Source: Streptomyces sp. SID9727 (GTDB lineage: Bacteria; Actinomycetota; Actinomycetes; Streptomycetales; Streptomycetaceae). From it: 64,000 bases of DNA. The translations under genes and the position numbers were made by a program. Location: NCBI RefSeq assembly GCF_010550605.1, contig NZ_JAAGNI010000182.1, positions 1 through 64,000 on the forward strand. Direction: 5' to 3'. Below, piece by piece: positions 16,048 through 25,396 of the stretch. The notes beneath the pieces were generated by a model. That model did not search any database and was not told the DNA's origin. It saw only the letters and a program-made list of their open reading frames with translations. Position 1 is the first letter of the stretch; the number at the start of each line of letters is the position of its first letter.

Positions 16048-17163
16048 CTACTTCTTGCGCTTGTAGAAGGGGAGCGCCACGACCTCGTACGGCTCGTGGC
16101 TGCCTCGGATCTCCACCGCGACTCCGGCGGTGCCCGGCTCGGCGTGCGCCGCGTCGACGTACGCCATGGCGATCGGCTTGCCCAGGGTGGGGGAGGGGGC
16201 GCCCGAGGTGACCTCGCCGATGACCTGACCGCCGGCGACGACCGGGAACCCGGCGCGCGGCACCCGGCGGCCCTCGGCGACCAGGCCGACGAGCTTGCGG
16301 GGCGGGGCGGTCTCGGCGCGCTCCGCGGCGGCCTCCAGCGCCTTGCGGCCGACGAAGTCGCCGTCCTTCTCGAACTTCACGACCCGGCCGAGCCCGGCGT
16401 CGAACGGGGTCAGCGAGGTCGTCAGCTCGTGCCCGTACAGCGGCATGCCCGCCTCCAGGCGCAGCGTGTCACGGCAGGAGAGGCCGCACGGGATCAGGCC
16501 GTGCGCGGCGCCCGCCTCGGTGAGCGCCTTCCACAGCTGCTCGGCGTGGCCGGGCGCGACGAACAGCTCGAAGCCGTCCTCGCCGGTGTAGCCGGTGCGG
16601 GCGATCAGCGCGGGCACCCCGGCGACGACCCCGGGCAGCCCGGCGTAGTACTTCAGGCCGTCCAGGTCGGCGTCGGTCACGGCCGCGAGGATCGCCGGGG
16701 ACTCGGGGCCCTGCACGGCGAGCAGCGCGTACGTGTCGCGGTCGTCGCGGACCTCGGCGTCGAAGCCGGCGGCGCGCGCGGTGAGCGCGTCCAGGACGAG
16801 CTGGGCGTTGCCGGCGTTGGCGACGACCATGTACTCCGTGTCCTGGAGGCGGTAGACGATCAGGTCGTCCAGGATGCCGCCGTCCTCGGCGCAGATCATC
16901 GTGTAGCGGGCCCGGCCGGTCGAGACCGTGCCGATGTTGCCGACCAGCGCGTAGTTCAGCAGGTCCACCGCCTGCGGGCCGGTGACCGTGATCTCGCCCA
17001 TGTGGGACAGGTCGAAGAGGCCGGCCTTCGTGCGGACGGCGTTGTGCTCGTCGCGCTCGCTCGCGTACCGCAGCGGCATGTCCCAGCCCGCGAAGTCGGT
17101 CATGGTGGCGCCCAGCGAACGATGCAGTGCATCGAGGGCGGTGAGACGGGGGGTGCTGCTCAT
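16048..17163 (-). CDS. gcvT: Glycine cleavage system T protein (aminomethyltransferase)
   Basis: Transfers the methylene of the H-protein intermediate to tetrahydrofolate, releasing ammonia. 371 aa from ATG (MSSTPRLTALDALHRSLGAT) with GGGAG upstream. The N-terminal folate domain shows DFAGWDMPLRY and LFDLSHMGEI; the central IARTGYTGEDGFELF and the C-terminal beta barrel (PSPTLGKPIAMAYVD) are typical. It is first of the operon, and its leader carries a tandem glycine riboswitch. Confidence 0.96.
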   Translation of the reverse strand: MSSTPRLTALDALHRSLGATMTDFAGWDMPLRYASERDEHNAVRTKAGLFDLSHMGEITVTGPQAVDLLNYALVGNIGTVSTGRARYTMICAEDGGILDDLIVYRLQDTEYMVVANAGNAQLVLDALTARAAGFDAEVRDDRDTYALLAVQGPESPAILAAVTDADLDGLKYYAGLPGVVAGVPALIARTGYTGEDGFELFVAPGHAEQLWKALTEAGAAHGLIPCGLSCRDTLRLEAGMPLYGHELTTSLTPFDAGLGRVVKFEKDGDFVGRKALEAAAERAETAPPRKLVGLVAEGRRVPRAGFPVVAGGQVIGEVTSGAPSPTLGKPIAMAYVDAAHAEPGTAGVAVEIRGSHEPYEVVALPFYKRKK

Positions 17164-17204
17164 GAAAGGGCTCCCAGGGCATGACGACGGCGAGGACGAT
17201 CCCT

Positions 17205-17400
17205 CCCCATCTGTCATCGGAACCTGAGAGGTTCGCCGAGAGGCCCCGCGAGGGTCGGCTTGCACCTTGGGTGGAGCCGCCGGGCGGCTCGCTTTTCAGA
17301 TATGCCTCATCCACGCGGTACGGGGCCTGAGAGATTCAAGGGAGGATCTTGCTCCTTCGGCGCCCGGCGCGGTGACCGGGACTCTCCCGCGCGGATTCAA
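17205..17400 (-). promoter_or_regulatory. Tandem glycine riboswitch in the gcvT leader
   Basis: Read on the minus strand, two glycine-aptamer cores follow each other. The upstream one (about 17314-17400) has CGGGAGAGTCCC, GCCGAAGGAGCAAG and AATCTCTCAGG. The downstream one (17209-17301) is closed by ATCTG/CAGAT (17297-17301 with 17209-17213) and has AAGGTGCAAGCC and CGGCGAACCTCTCAGGTTCC. The CTCTCAGG element twice about 95 nt apart is the hallmark of the class. It ends about 45 nt before the gcvT start. Glycine binding would normally turn the gcv genes on; the direction here is from family knowledge. Confidence 0.9.
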
Positions 17401-17502
17401 GCGGCCTGTATGCAGTTGGCGGGGTCATCATCGCACGCATTCCGGGGGAGCGGTGCGCCGGGAGCGGTGCCGCTCGTCACGGTCCTCCGGCGGGTCGGAC
17501 GG

Positions 17503-17530
17503 TTGTGTCGCATTACCTTTTCTTTACACT
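17503..17530 (+). promoter_or_regulatory. Possible promoter of the P-loop protein gene
   Basis: TTGTGT (17503-17508) and TACACT (17525-17530) are separated by 16 bp in an AT-rich patch, 54 bp before the start at 17584. It resembles a housekeeping-sigma promoter; no other evidence. Confidence 0.4.
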
Positions 17531-17583
17531 TCTGGGGTAGATACCGGTCCTGCACGCGTCGGCCGTACGGCCAGGGGGAGGCG

Positions 17584-18267
17584 ATGACGTTGCGCTACGC
17601 GACGACCGCGGGAACGACCAGCGCCGCACTGCCCGCGCAGTCCGGCTCACCGCCCCGGCAGGCGGTGGGCACGCATCCGCCCGTCGTCCGGGACCTGCGC
17701 GGCCGGGCCGGGCGCGGCCCGCGCGTCCTGCGCTTCGCCGCCGGGGACGTGGTGGTGGTCTCCGGACTCCCCGGCAGCGGAAAGTCGACCCTGCTCGCCC
17801 GTACCGCCCCGGCCCACGCGGTCGACTCCCAGGACACCAGGGACCGCTGGGCCCACCGGCTGCCCCGCTTACTCCCGTACGTCCTCTACCGCCCGCTCGT
17901 CCGCCTCGCCCACTACCGGGGACTGCGGCGGGTGCTGCGCTCCGGCGCCTCCGTCGTCGTCCACGACTGCGGTACGCAGAGCTGGGTCCGCGCCCTGCTC
18001 GCCCGCCATGCCCGGCGCCGGGGCACCGGCCTGCACCTGGTCCTGCTCGACGTCTCCGCCCGGACCGCGCGCGAGGGCCAGCGCGAGCGCGGCCGGGGCG
18101 TTTCCGCGTACGCCTTCGCGCGGCACCGCAGAGCCGTGGGGCGGCTGCTGCGGGACACCGAGGCGGGACTGCTGCCGCGCGGCTGCGCCTCGGCCGTCCT
18201 GCTCGACCGCGAGGCGGCCGGGGCGCTCACGCGCATCACGTTCGCAGACGCACAGACCGACGGCTGA
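17584..18267 (+). CDS. P-loop ATP-binding protein (kinase-like AAA_33 type)
   Basis: 227 aa from ATG behind GGGGGAGG. A Walker A motif, VVVSGLPGSGKSTLLAR, lies near residue 62; a Walker B-like strand ends in VVVHDCGT and a further strand is LHLVLLDVS. The last third is Arg-rich and helical (GQRERGRGVSAYAFARHRRA), as in the lid of small kinases of the zeta-toxin/polynucleotide-kinase type. Substrate unknown. It is transcribed divergently from the gcv operon and is a conserved neighbour of the SseB-like pair in Streptomyces (from memory). Confidence 0.8.
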   Translation: MTLRYATTAGTTSAALPAQSGSPPRQAVGTHPPVVRDLRGRAGRGPRVLRFAAGDVVVVSGLPGSGKSTLLARTAPAHAVDSQDTRDRWAHRLPRLLPYVLYRPLVRLAHYRGLRRVLRSGASVVVHDCGTQSWVRALLARHARRRGTGLHLVLLDVSARTAREGQRERGRGVSAYAFARHRRAVGRLLRDTEAGLLPRGCASAVLLDREAAGALTRITFADAQTDG

Positions 18268-18391
18268 AAACGGACCGTCCAACAGCCGGACAGTAGCCGG
18301 GGAGGGCGGTTTCCGGACGGGCCCCAGGGCCGACGGAGGCCGGGCGAGGCCGTACCCTCTTGCTGCACGGCACCGGGGCGAGAGGGAAGCA

Positions 18392-19162
18392 GTGGACATT
18401 CCGGCACAGGCCGGGAGCCTGCCGCAGGGCGGCTGGCCGGCCAACGAACTCGAAGAGGTGCTGGGCGCCTCGCTCGGCACCCCGGAGGCGGGCGGCCGCC
18501 TGCTGGAGGTGCTCGGCCGCAGCCACGTCTGGGTGCCGTTGCCCAACGGCGGCGGACCCGACGCCCGGGACCTCGATCTGCCCGCGATGGAGATCGACGG
18601 CACCGCGTACGTCCCCGTCTACAGCTCCGAGCACCAGTTCCTCACCTGCGTCGGCGACCGGATGTCCTTCACCGTCGCCCCCGCCGTCGAGTTCGCCCGC
18701 GGTCTGCCCCCGCGGCTCGGCATCGCGGTGAACCCGGGCGGCGCCGTCGGCCTGCCGCTGCCGCCGCCCGCCGTCGCCGAGCTGTGCCGGGCCGGGCGCA
18801 CCCCGCTCGACGGCCCGGCCACCGGGGGCCGGGTCCGGCTGTACGAGCCGGACTGGAAGGAGGAGCCCGTCGACTTCCTGGCCGCCGCGGCCGGCGAGTT
18901 CCAGGAGAGCGGCGTCGTCCGCACCGCCCGCCGGGTCCTGGCCAGCGTCGAGGGCGACGACCCCGTGCTCTTCGTCGGCGTCGAGTTCTCCACCTGGGAC
19001 GGCGCCGGACAGAGCGCCCCGATGGACGCCCTGGGCCGGGCGCTGGGCCGCGTCGCGGTGCCGTGGCCGGTCAACCTCGTCCTCCTCGACGTGGCGCAGG
19101 ACCCGGTCGCCGACTGGATGCGCGACCGGGTGCGGCCCTTCTACACGCGCGTCCCGGAGTGA
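18392..19162 (+). CDS. SseB-family protein 1
   Basis: 256 aa from GTG (VDIPAQAGSLPQGGWPANEL) with AGAGGGAAG just upstream. SseB N-terminal pattern: WVPLPNGGG, AYVPVYSSEHQFLTC and FARGLPPRLGIAVNPGGAVG. C-terminal SseB domain: ARRVLASVEGDDPVLFVGVE and VAVPWPVNLVLLDV, ending FYTRVP. The name comes from E. coli SseB (enhanced serine sensitivity). The neighbouring serine/glycine genes make the link tempting, but the biochemical role is unknown. A second family member follows. Confidence 0.85.
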   Translation: MDIPAQAGSLPQGGWPANELEEVLGASLGTPEAGGRLLEVLGRSHVWVPLPNGGGPDARDLDLPAMEIDGTAYVPVYSSEHQFLTCVGDRMSFTVAPAVEFARGLPPRLGIAVNPGGAVGLPLPPPAVAELCRAGRTPLDGPATGGRVRLYEPDWKEEPVDFLAAAAGEFQESGVVRTARRVLASVEGDDPVLFVGVEFSTWDGAGQSAPMDALGRALGRVAVPWPVNLVLLDVAQDPVADWMRDRVRPFYTRVPE

Positions 19163-19278
19163 CGGGGGGCGGTCGGCGGCGTCAAGCCGGTGACGGCGCG
19201 GCCGCATAAGCTGGTTTGATGGCCGAAGGCCGATGCCCGGTGGCCGAAGCAGAGGATCTACGAGGGGCGGGACCCAGG

Positions 19279-20046
19279 GTGAGTGCGTCAGGCACCGCGG
19301 CGGCCGGTCAGGTCGAGCACATGCTGCGACAGGTCGCGCCCGGGCGCTACGACGCGTACGAGGCGCTCCTCCAGGCCCTGTCGGCCGGCCGGGTCTGGAT
19401 GCTCCTCTGGCACGGCCGCCCCGGCGCCCCCGACGCCCAGTACGGGAACATGGAGGTCGAAGGGCTCGGCTACGCCCCGTGCGTCACCTCCCCCCAGGAG
19501 CTCACCGCCAGCGGCTGGAGCCGGGACCACGAGGTGGTCGCCGGACTGGACATCGCCCGCGCCCTCTACCCCGACCGCTGGGGCGTCTGGCTCAATCCGC
19601 ACGCCCCGGGCGGCGGAGTCGGCATCCCCTGGCTGGATCTGCGCCGCATCGCGACCGGCCTCGACCGGATGCCCGCCGGTCCGCTCAGGATCAGCGAACC
19701 GGCCATCGAGATCCCGCAGTTCTACGCCCAGCTCGCGCAGAACGCCCACCACACCCCCGCGATCCGCTCGCTGCGCCGCGCCTGGGTGCAGCCCGCGCTC
19801 GGCGCCCCGTACCTCGCCGTCGGACTCGACCTGTACGACACGAGCAGGCCGTCCGTCGACGCGGTGCGCGGGATGATGCGCCAGTCGATCGGCGCCGTCC
19901 CCGAGGGCCTGCCGGTCTCCACGGTCGCGATGTCCGACGAGTACGACCCGGTCGCGATGTGGTTGCGCGTCAACTCCCGCCCCTTCTACGACCGCGAGGC
20001 GCACGCCGCGCCCGGGTACGGGTATCCGCAGGCGCCCGCGTACTGA
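19279..20046 (+). CDS. SseB-family protein 2
   Basis: About 255 aa from GTG at 19279 (VSASGTAAAGQVEHMLRQVA); an in-frame ATG at 19219 would add 20 residues of poor quality. The domain layout is the same as in the preceding gene (RVWMLLWHG, YAPCVTSPQELTASGW, then VQPALGAPYLAVGLDLYD and FYDREAHAAPG). It ends with a Tyr/Pro/Gly tail. The pair probably arose by duplication and may form a heterodimer; that is inference. Confidence 0.82.
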   Translation: MSASGTAAAGQVEHMLRQVAPGRYDAYEALLQALSAGRVWMLLWHGRPGAPDAQYGNMEVEGLGYAPCVTSPQELTASGWSRDHEVVAGLDIARALYPDRWGVWLNPHAPGGGVGIPWLDLRRIATGLDRMPAGPLRISEPAIEIPQFYAQLAQNAHHTPAIRSLRRAWVQPALGAPYLAVGLDLYDTSRPSVDAVRGMMRQSIGAVPEGLPVSTVAMSDEYDPVAMWLRVNSRPFYDREAHAAPGYGYPQAPAY

Positions 20047-20398
20047 GTGCGCGTCAGGTCCCCGTCGAATCGGGGGCATTGCGGGCACTTCGGCGTTCAT
20101 GTGCGAAGTGGTCGTTATCGCTGTTTTGTGACCGAGAAGCCCGATTGCCGAGTCCGGCTGTTCGGATACCGGAAGCATTTTGGCGTCATCACGTTTGAGC
20201 AAACATTCCCCGTGAGGTCTGGCGGGTGTGCACGCAGTGGCTGAAGACTCCCTCGCAACAGGTGCTCTGTGCCCGTAGTCGCCCCCCTTTTCCAGGTCCG
20301 GGCCCGACGGGCGCCGTCACTCGAATCGGGCTATGTAGGAGCCGCTACCGCGGCGGTCACGGGCCGGCCACCGCCGGTCGAGAGGGGTCTCCAGCGCA
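20047..20398. other. Intergenic control region of the opp operon
   Basis: 352 bp without a credible gene. The middle (about 20105-20210) is notably AT-richer than its surroundings (GTTATCGCTGTTTTGTGACC, GCATTTTGGCG, GAGCAAACATTCC) and probably holds the promoter and leader of the downstream transporter operon. A weak CCCCG/CGGGG hairpin near 20057-20075 could end the SseB transcript. Confidence 0.45.
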
Positions 20399-21391
20399 AT
20401 GACGGCACCTATCGAGACCACCAGGGCGGATACCCGGCCCGAAGCGGTGCTGGAAGGCGCGGGCCGCAAGGAGATCGAGGGCCGTTCGCTCGGCCGCATC
20501 GCCTGGACCCGTTTCAAGCGGGACAAGGCGGCGATGGCCGGTGGCATCGTTGTCGTCCTGCTGATCCTCACCGCGGTGCTCTCCAAGCCGCTCCAGTCGC
20601 TCCTGGGGCTCGACCCCAACGCGTTCAACCAGAGCCTGGTCGACCCCGTGATGCTGGCGCCCAAGGGCGACTTCGGCGGGATCAGCTGGGACCACCCCTT
20701 CGGCGTCGAACCGCAGACGGGCCGCGACATCTTCGCGCGCATCCTCGAAGGCTCCTGGGTCTCGCTCGTGGTCGCCGTCGGCTCCACCCTGCTCTCCGTC
20801 GTCATCGGCGTCGTCATGGGTGTCGTGGCCGGGTTCTACGGCGGCTGGGTGGACAGCCTGATCAGCCGGCTGATGGACACCTTCCTCGCCTTCCCGCTGC
20901 TGCTCTTCGCGATCTCCATCTCCGCCTCCCTCCAGGGCAACGCCTTCGGGATGGAAGGGCTCACTCTGCGGATCGCGGTCCTGATCTTCGTGATCGGCTT
21001 CTTCAGCTGGCCGTACATCGGCCGCATCGTCCGCGCGCAGACGCTGTCCCTCCGCGAGCGCGAGTTCGTGGAGGCCGCCAGGTCGCTGGGCGCCCGGGGG
21101 CCGTTCATCCTCTTCCGCGAGCTGCTCCCCAACCTGGTCGCGCCGATCCTCGTGTACGCGACGCTGCTGATCCCCACGAACATCCTCTTCGAGGCGGCCC
21201 TGTCCTTCCTGGGCGTGGGTATCGCACCGCCGCAGGCGTCCTGGGGCGGCATGCTCACGCAGGCGGTCGACCTCTACGAGGTGGACCCGATGTTCATGGT
21301 CATCCCCGGCATGGCGATCTTCATCACCGTGCTGGCCTTCAACCTGCTGGGGGACGGGCTGCGTGACGCACTCGACCCTCGTGGCAAGTAA
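20399..21391 (+). CDS. Oligopeptide ABC transporter permease (OppC/DppC type)
   Basis: 330 aa inner-membrane subunit. A cytosolic N-terminus with ARFKRDKAA-like Arg/Lys character (RIAWTRFKRDKAAMAGGIVV) leads into the first of six membrane segments; the periplasmic loop contains HPFGVEPQTGRDIF, typical of OppC. The EAA coupling loop reads EFVEAARSLGARGPFILFRELLPN, and the end is VLAFNLLGDGLRDALDPR. First gene of a five-gene operon in the order C, solute-binding, B, D, F. Peptide substrate unknown; Streptomyces uses such systems for signalling peptides (BldK) and nutrition. Confidence 0.93.
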   Translation: MTAPIETTRADTRPEAVLEGAGRKEIEGRSLGRIAWTRFKRDKAAMAGGIVVVLLILTAVLSKPLQSLLGLDPNAFNQSLVDPVMLAPKGDFGGISWDHPFGVEPQTGRDIFARILEGSWVSLVVAVGSTLLSVVIGVVMGVVAGFYGGWVDSLISRLMDTFLAFPLLLFAISISASLQGNAFGMEGLTLRIAVLIFVIGFFSWPYIGRIVRAQTLSLREREFVEAARSLGARGPFILFRELLPNLVAPILVYATLLIPTNILFEAALSFLGVGIAPPQASWGGMLTQAVDLYEVDPMFMVIPGMAIFITVLAFNLLGDGLRDALDPRGK

Positions 21392-21435
21392 ACGCGGCAG
21401 TGCCGCACAGGACTAGCGAGGGGGCTTTCCTCAGC

Positions 21436-23205
21436 ATGCAGAACAGAAAGACAGCGGCGCTCGTCGCCGTCGCGATCGCGGTGTCGCTCGCCGCCACGGC
21501 GTGCAGCAAGGACTCGGACGGCGGCAGCGGCAAGGGCGGCGGTGGCGGCGGTGGCAGCGCCAAGGCCGACGCCGGTCTGACGAGCATCGTCAACCCGAGC
21601 ACCAAGAAGGGCGGAACGGTCACCTACGAGCACTCCAGTGGCCCGGACTCCCTCGACCCCGGCAACACGTACTACGGCTGGGTGCAGAACTTCTCCCGTC
21701 TGTACGCCCGTTCGCTGGTGACGTTCAAGCCGGCCGCCGGCAAGGACAGCCTCCAGGTCGTCCCCGACCTCGCCACCGGCCTCGGCAAGGCGAGCGCGGA
21801 CGCGAAGACCTGGACGTACACGCTCCGCAAGGGCGTGAAGTTCGAGGACGGCTCCGAGATCACCTCGCAGGACGTCAAGTACGCCGTCGAGCGATCCAAC
21901 TTCGCGCCGGAGGCCCTGTCCAACGGCCCGACGTACTTCAAGGCGTACCTCGAAGGCGGCGACAAGTACAAGGGTCCGTACAAGGACAAGTCGTCCGAGG
22001 GTCTGAAGTCCATCGAGACCCCGGACAAGTACACGATCGTCTTCCACCTGAACAAGCCGTTCGCGGACATGGACTACCTGGCCGCGTTCTCGCAGACCGC
22101 GCCGATCCAGCAGAAGGCCGACAAGGGCGCAAGCTACGTCCAGAAGATGGTCTCCTCGGGTCCGTACAAGTTCTCGGCGTACGACGAGAGCAAGGGCGCG
22201 ACCCTGGTCCGCAACCCGGAGTGGGACCCGAAGACGGACCCGATCCGCAAGGCGCTGCCGGACAAGATCCAGCTCAAGTTCAACGTCAACCCCACCACCG
22301 TCGACGAGCACCTGCTCAACGACGAGACCACCGCGGACATCGCGGGCACGGGTCTGCAGTCCAAGACCCAGCCCAAGGTCCTGGTCAAGGCGGCGGAGAA
22401 GGCGAAGACGGACAACCCGTACGCCGGCGCCCTGCAGTACCTCGCGCTGAACGTCAACGTGAAGCCGTTCGACAACGTCGAGTGCCGCAAGGCCGTCCAG
22501 TACGCCGTCGACAAGAAGAGCATGGTCGACTCGATCGGCGGCCCGGTCAAGGGCGACCCGGCCAGCACGGTCATCCCTCCGACCGTCGCGGGCTACAAGA
22601 AGTTCGACCTGTACCCGACCGAGGGCAGCAAGGGCGACGCGGCCAAGGCCAAGGAGCACCTGACCAAGTGCGGTCACCCGGACGGCTTCAAGACCACGCT
22701 GACGGCCCGTTCCGACCGTCCTGACGAGGTCACCGCCGCCACGCAGCTGCAGAACAGCCTGAAGGCGATCGGCATCACCGCCGAGATCAAGCAGTTCCCG
22801 GCGGACAAGTACTTCACCGACTTCGCGGGCGTTCCGGCCTGGGTCCACAAGAACAACGCGGGCATGATGATGATGGCCTGGGGCGCCGACTGGCCGACCG
22901 GCTTCGGCTTCCTCGACCAGATCGTCAACGGTTCGGCCATCAAGCCCTCCGGCGGCACCAACCTGATGGAGCTGAACGACAAGGGGATCAACGAACTCCT
23001 CGTCAAGGGCATCGGCACCGTCGACACCACGCAGCGCAACGCCACGTGGGGCGAGGTCGACCAGAAGGTCATGGAGAACGCCTCGGTCGTTCCGCTCTTC
23101 TACCGCAAGAACCTGCTCTACCGCCCGGACTCCGCGGCGAACGTCACCGTCACCGACGCGTACCTCGGCATGTACGACTACGTGCTCATGACGTCCACCA
23201 AGTAG
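21436..23205 (+). CDS. Oligopeptide ABC transporter solute-binding lipoprotein
   Basis: 589 aa from ATG (MQNRKTAALVAVAIAVSL), with GAGGGGG upstream. The signal peptide ends in a lipobox AATAC at residue about 24, followed by a Ser/Gly-rich linker. The mature part is a family 5 extracellular domain: DSLDPGNTYYGWVQNFSRLY, LRKGVKFEDGSEITSQDVKYA, LALNVNVKPFDNVECRKAVQ, and a C-terminal NASVVPLFYRKNLLYRPDS. It sits on the outer face of the membrane and delivers the ligand to the two permeases encoded on either side. Confidence 0.94.
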   Translation: MQNRKTAALVAVAIAVSLAATACSKDSDGGSGKGGGGGGGSAKADAGLTSIVNPSTKKGGTVTYEHSSGPDSLDPGNTYYGWVQNFSRLYARSLVTFKPAAGKDSLQVVPDLATGLGKASADAKTWTYTLRKGVKFEDGSEITSQDVKYAVERSNFAPEALSNGPTYFKAYLEGGDKYKGPYKDKSSEGLKSIETPDKYTIVFHLNKPFADMDYLAAFSQTAPIQQKADKGASYVQKMVSSGPYKFSAYDESKGATLVRNPEWDPKTDPIRKALPDKIQLKFNVNPTTVDEHLLNDETTADIAGTGLQSKTQPKVLVKAAEKAKTDNPYAGALQYLALNVNVKPFDNVECRKAVQYAVDKKSMVDSIGGPVKGDPASTVIPPTVAGYKKFDLYPTEGSKGDAAKAKEHLTKCGHPDGFKTTLTARSDRPDEVTAATQLQNSLKAIGITAEIKQFPADKYFTDFAGVPAWVHKNNAGMMMMAWGADWPTGFGFLDQIVNGSAIKPSGGTNLMELNDKGINELLVKGIGTVDTTQRNATWGEVDQKVMENASVVPLFYRKNLLYRPDSAANVTVTDAYLGMYDYVLMTSTK

Positions 23206-23294
23206 CGCCTGTTCATCAAAAGCATCCCCTGAAAGGCAGGTGAAGGCGCCGGGCGGCGGGGTTTCCCGCCCCACCCGCCCGGCGCCGCACGGCT

Positions 23295-24284
23295 GTGGCT
23301 GCGTACATCATCCGACGCGTATTCGCCGCGGTGTTGCTGCTGCTGGTGGTCAGCGCAGTCACGTTCGCGATCTTCTTCCTGGTGCCCCGCCTCGGCGGGC
23401 AGACCCTCGACTCCATGGCCGCCCAGTACGTGGGGAAGAGCCCCGACCCCGACGTCATCGCGGCGGTCAAGAAGAACCTGGGGCTGGACCAGCCCCTGTA
23501 CCTCCAGTACTGGCACTTCATCAAGGGCATCGTGGCCGGCGCCCAGTACCAGTTCGGCCCCGACCCCGTCATGTGCAACGCCCCGTGCTTCGGCTACTCG
23601 TTCAAGACGCACACCGAGATCTGGCCGCAGCTCGTGGACCGGGTCCCGGTCACGCTCTCGCTGGCCGTCGGTGCCGCCGTCATCTGGGTCGTCTCGGGTG
23701 TCGCCATCGGTGTCGTCTCCGCGCTGAAGCGGGGCTCGCTCTTCGACCGCCTCTCCATGGGCGTCGCCCTCGCCGGCGTCTCCCTCCCGATGTTCTTCAC
23801 CGGCCTGGTCGTCCTCGCGCTCTTCGGCAACGGGGAGTACGTGCCCATCACCGAGGACCCGGTCGCCTGGGCGGGCAGCCTGGTCCTGCCCTGGTGCACG
23901 CTCGCCCTGCTGTACTCCGCGCTCTACGCCCGGCTCACCCGGGCCGGGATGCTGGAGACCATGAGCGAGGACTACATCCGGACCGCGCGCGCCAAGGGCC
24001 TCCAGGAGCGCACGGTGGTCGTCAAGCACGGGCTGCGGTCCGCGCTCACCCCGCTGGTCACGATCTTCGGCATGGACTTCGCGCTGCTCCTCGGCGGCGC
24101 GGTCATCACCGAACGCGTCTTCTCCTTCCAGGGACTCGGCGCCTTCGCGATCCAGGGCGTGACCACCGCCGACCTGCCCAAGGTGATGGGCGTGACCCTG
24201 GTCGCGGCCTTCTTCATCGTCATCTGCAACCTGCTGGTGGACCTCGTGTACGCCGCGATCGACCCCCGGGTGAGGCTCTCATGA
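23295..24284 (+). CDS. Oligopeptide ABC transporter permease (OppB/DppB type)
   Basis: 329 aa from GTG (VAAYIIRRVFAAVLLLLVVS); no strong ribosome site is visible, so it may depend on the upstream translation. Six membrane segments; the long periplasmic loop after helix 1 contains LGLDQPLYLQYWHFIKG, typical of OppB. The coupling loop is DYIRTARAKGLQERTVVVKH. The end (LVYAAIDPRVRL) is typical. Its stop overlaps the next start as ATGA. Confidence 0.93.
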   Translation: MAAYIIRRVFAAVLLLLVVSAVTFAIFFLVPRLGGQTLDSMAAQYVGKSPDPDVIAAVKKNLGLDQPLYLQYWHFIKGIVAGAQYQFGPDPVMCNAPCFGYSFKTHTEIWPQLVDRVPVTLSLAVGAAVIWVVSGVAIGVVSALKRGSLFDRLSMGVALAGVSLPMFFTGLVVLALFGNGEYVPITEDPVAWAGSLVLPWCTLALLYSALYARLTRAGMLETMSEDYIRTARAKGLQERTVVVKHGLRSALTPLVTIFGMDFALLLGGAVITERVFSFQGLGAFAIQGVTTADLPKVMGVTLVAAFFIVICNLLVDLVYAAIDPRVRLS

Positions 24285-25396
24285 GCGGCGCGACCAAGAA
24301 GGACTCGGCCAAGGACTCGGCCGCGAAGGACTCCCGGACGGAGGGGACCGTCCCGGCCCCCCGCTCGGGCGACGGCCACCCGTTCCTCTCCGTGCGCGAC
24401 CTCAGCGTCCACTTCGACACCGACGACGGCCTGGTCAAGTCCGTGGACGGGGTCAGCTTCGACCTGGAGGCCGGCCAGACCCTCGGCATCGTCGGCGAGT
24501 CAGGCTCCGGCAAGTCCGTGACCTCGCTGGGGATCATGGGCCTGCACACCTCGGAGCGGGCCCGGATCGGCGGCGAGATCTGGCTGGAGGGCGAGGAGCT
24601 GATCGGCTCGGGCGCCGAGCGCGTACGACGGCTGCGCGGGCAGAAGATGGCCATGATCTTCCAGGACCCGCTGTCCGCCCTGCACCCGTACTACACGATC
24701 GGCGCGCAGATCGTGGAGGCCCACCGGGTCCACCACAAGGTCGACAAGAAGACCGCGAAGAAGCGCGCCGTCGAGATGCTGGACCGCGTCGGCATCCCCG
24801 AGCCGCACCGTCGGTTCGACGACTACCCGCACCAGTTCTCCGGCGGCATGCGCCAGCGCGCGATGATCGCGATGGCCCTGGTCAACAACCCGCAGCTGCT
24901 CATCGCCGACGAGCCGACGACCGCCCTCGACGTCACCGTCCAGGCGCAGATCCTCGACCTGATCCGCGATCTGCAGAAGGAGTTCGGCTCCGCGGTCATC
25001 ATGATCACCCACGACCTCGGTGTCGTCGCCGAGATCGCGGACGAGATCCTCGTGATGTACGCGGGCCGGTGCGTCGAGCGCGGCTCCGCCGAGAAGGTGT
25101 TCTACGAGCCCCAGCACCCGTACACCTGGGGCCTGCTCGGCTCGATGCCGCGGATCGACCGGGAGCAGACCGAGCGGCTGATCCCCGTCAAGGGATCGCC
25201 GCCCAGCCTCATCAACGTCCCGCCGGGCTGCGCCTTCCACCCGCGCTGCCCGTACGCCGACGTCCCGCCCGACAACCTCACCCGCACCGAGCGTCCCGAG
25301 CTGAAGCAGGTCGGCGACGGGCACTACTCCGCGTGCCACATGTCGCGTGAGCAGCGCGAACGGATCTGGACCGAAGAGATTGCGCCGAAGCTGTGA
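24281..25396 (+). CDS. Oligopeptide ABC transporter ATPase (OppD/DppD type)
   Basis: 371 aa. An unusual Lys/Ser/Asp-rich head ([13 protein letters not shown]) precedes the ATPase domain. Walker [12 protein letters not shown] near residue 73, signature [15 protein letters not shown], Walker [15 protein letters not shown], and the switch His in [11 protein letters not shown]. The oligopeptide C-terminal extension holds the [10 protein letters not shown] cysteine motif, which in the family can bind an Fe-S cluster. It pairs with the next gene to power the transporter. Overlaps on both sides (ATGA and GTGA). Confidence 0.94.
   Translation: MSGATKKDSAKDSAAKDSRTEGTVPAPRSGDGHPFLSVRDLSVHFDTDDGLVKSVDGVSFDLEAGQTLGIVGESGSGKSVTSLGIMGLHTSERARIGGEIWLEGEELIGSGAERVRRLRGQKMAMIFQDPLSALHPYYTIGAQIVEAHRVHHKVDKKTAKKRAVEMLDRVGIPEPHRRFDDYPHQFSGGMRQRAMIAMALVNNPQLLIADEPTTALDVTVQAQILDLIRDLQKEFGSAVIMITHDLGVVAEIADEILVMYAGRCVERGSAEKVFYEPQHPYTWGLLGSMPRIDREQTERLIPVKGSPPSLINVPPGCAFHPRCPYADVPPDNLTRTERPELKQVGDGHYSACHMSREQRERIWTEEIAPKL

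Noticed and set aside
20047..20244. 65-aa plus-strand frame after the SseB pair
   Set aside because: AT-richer control region; Cys/Arg-rich translation without a ribosome site or family pattern.
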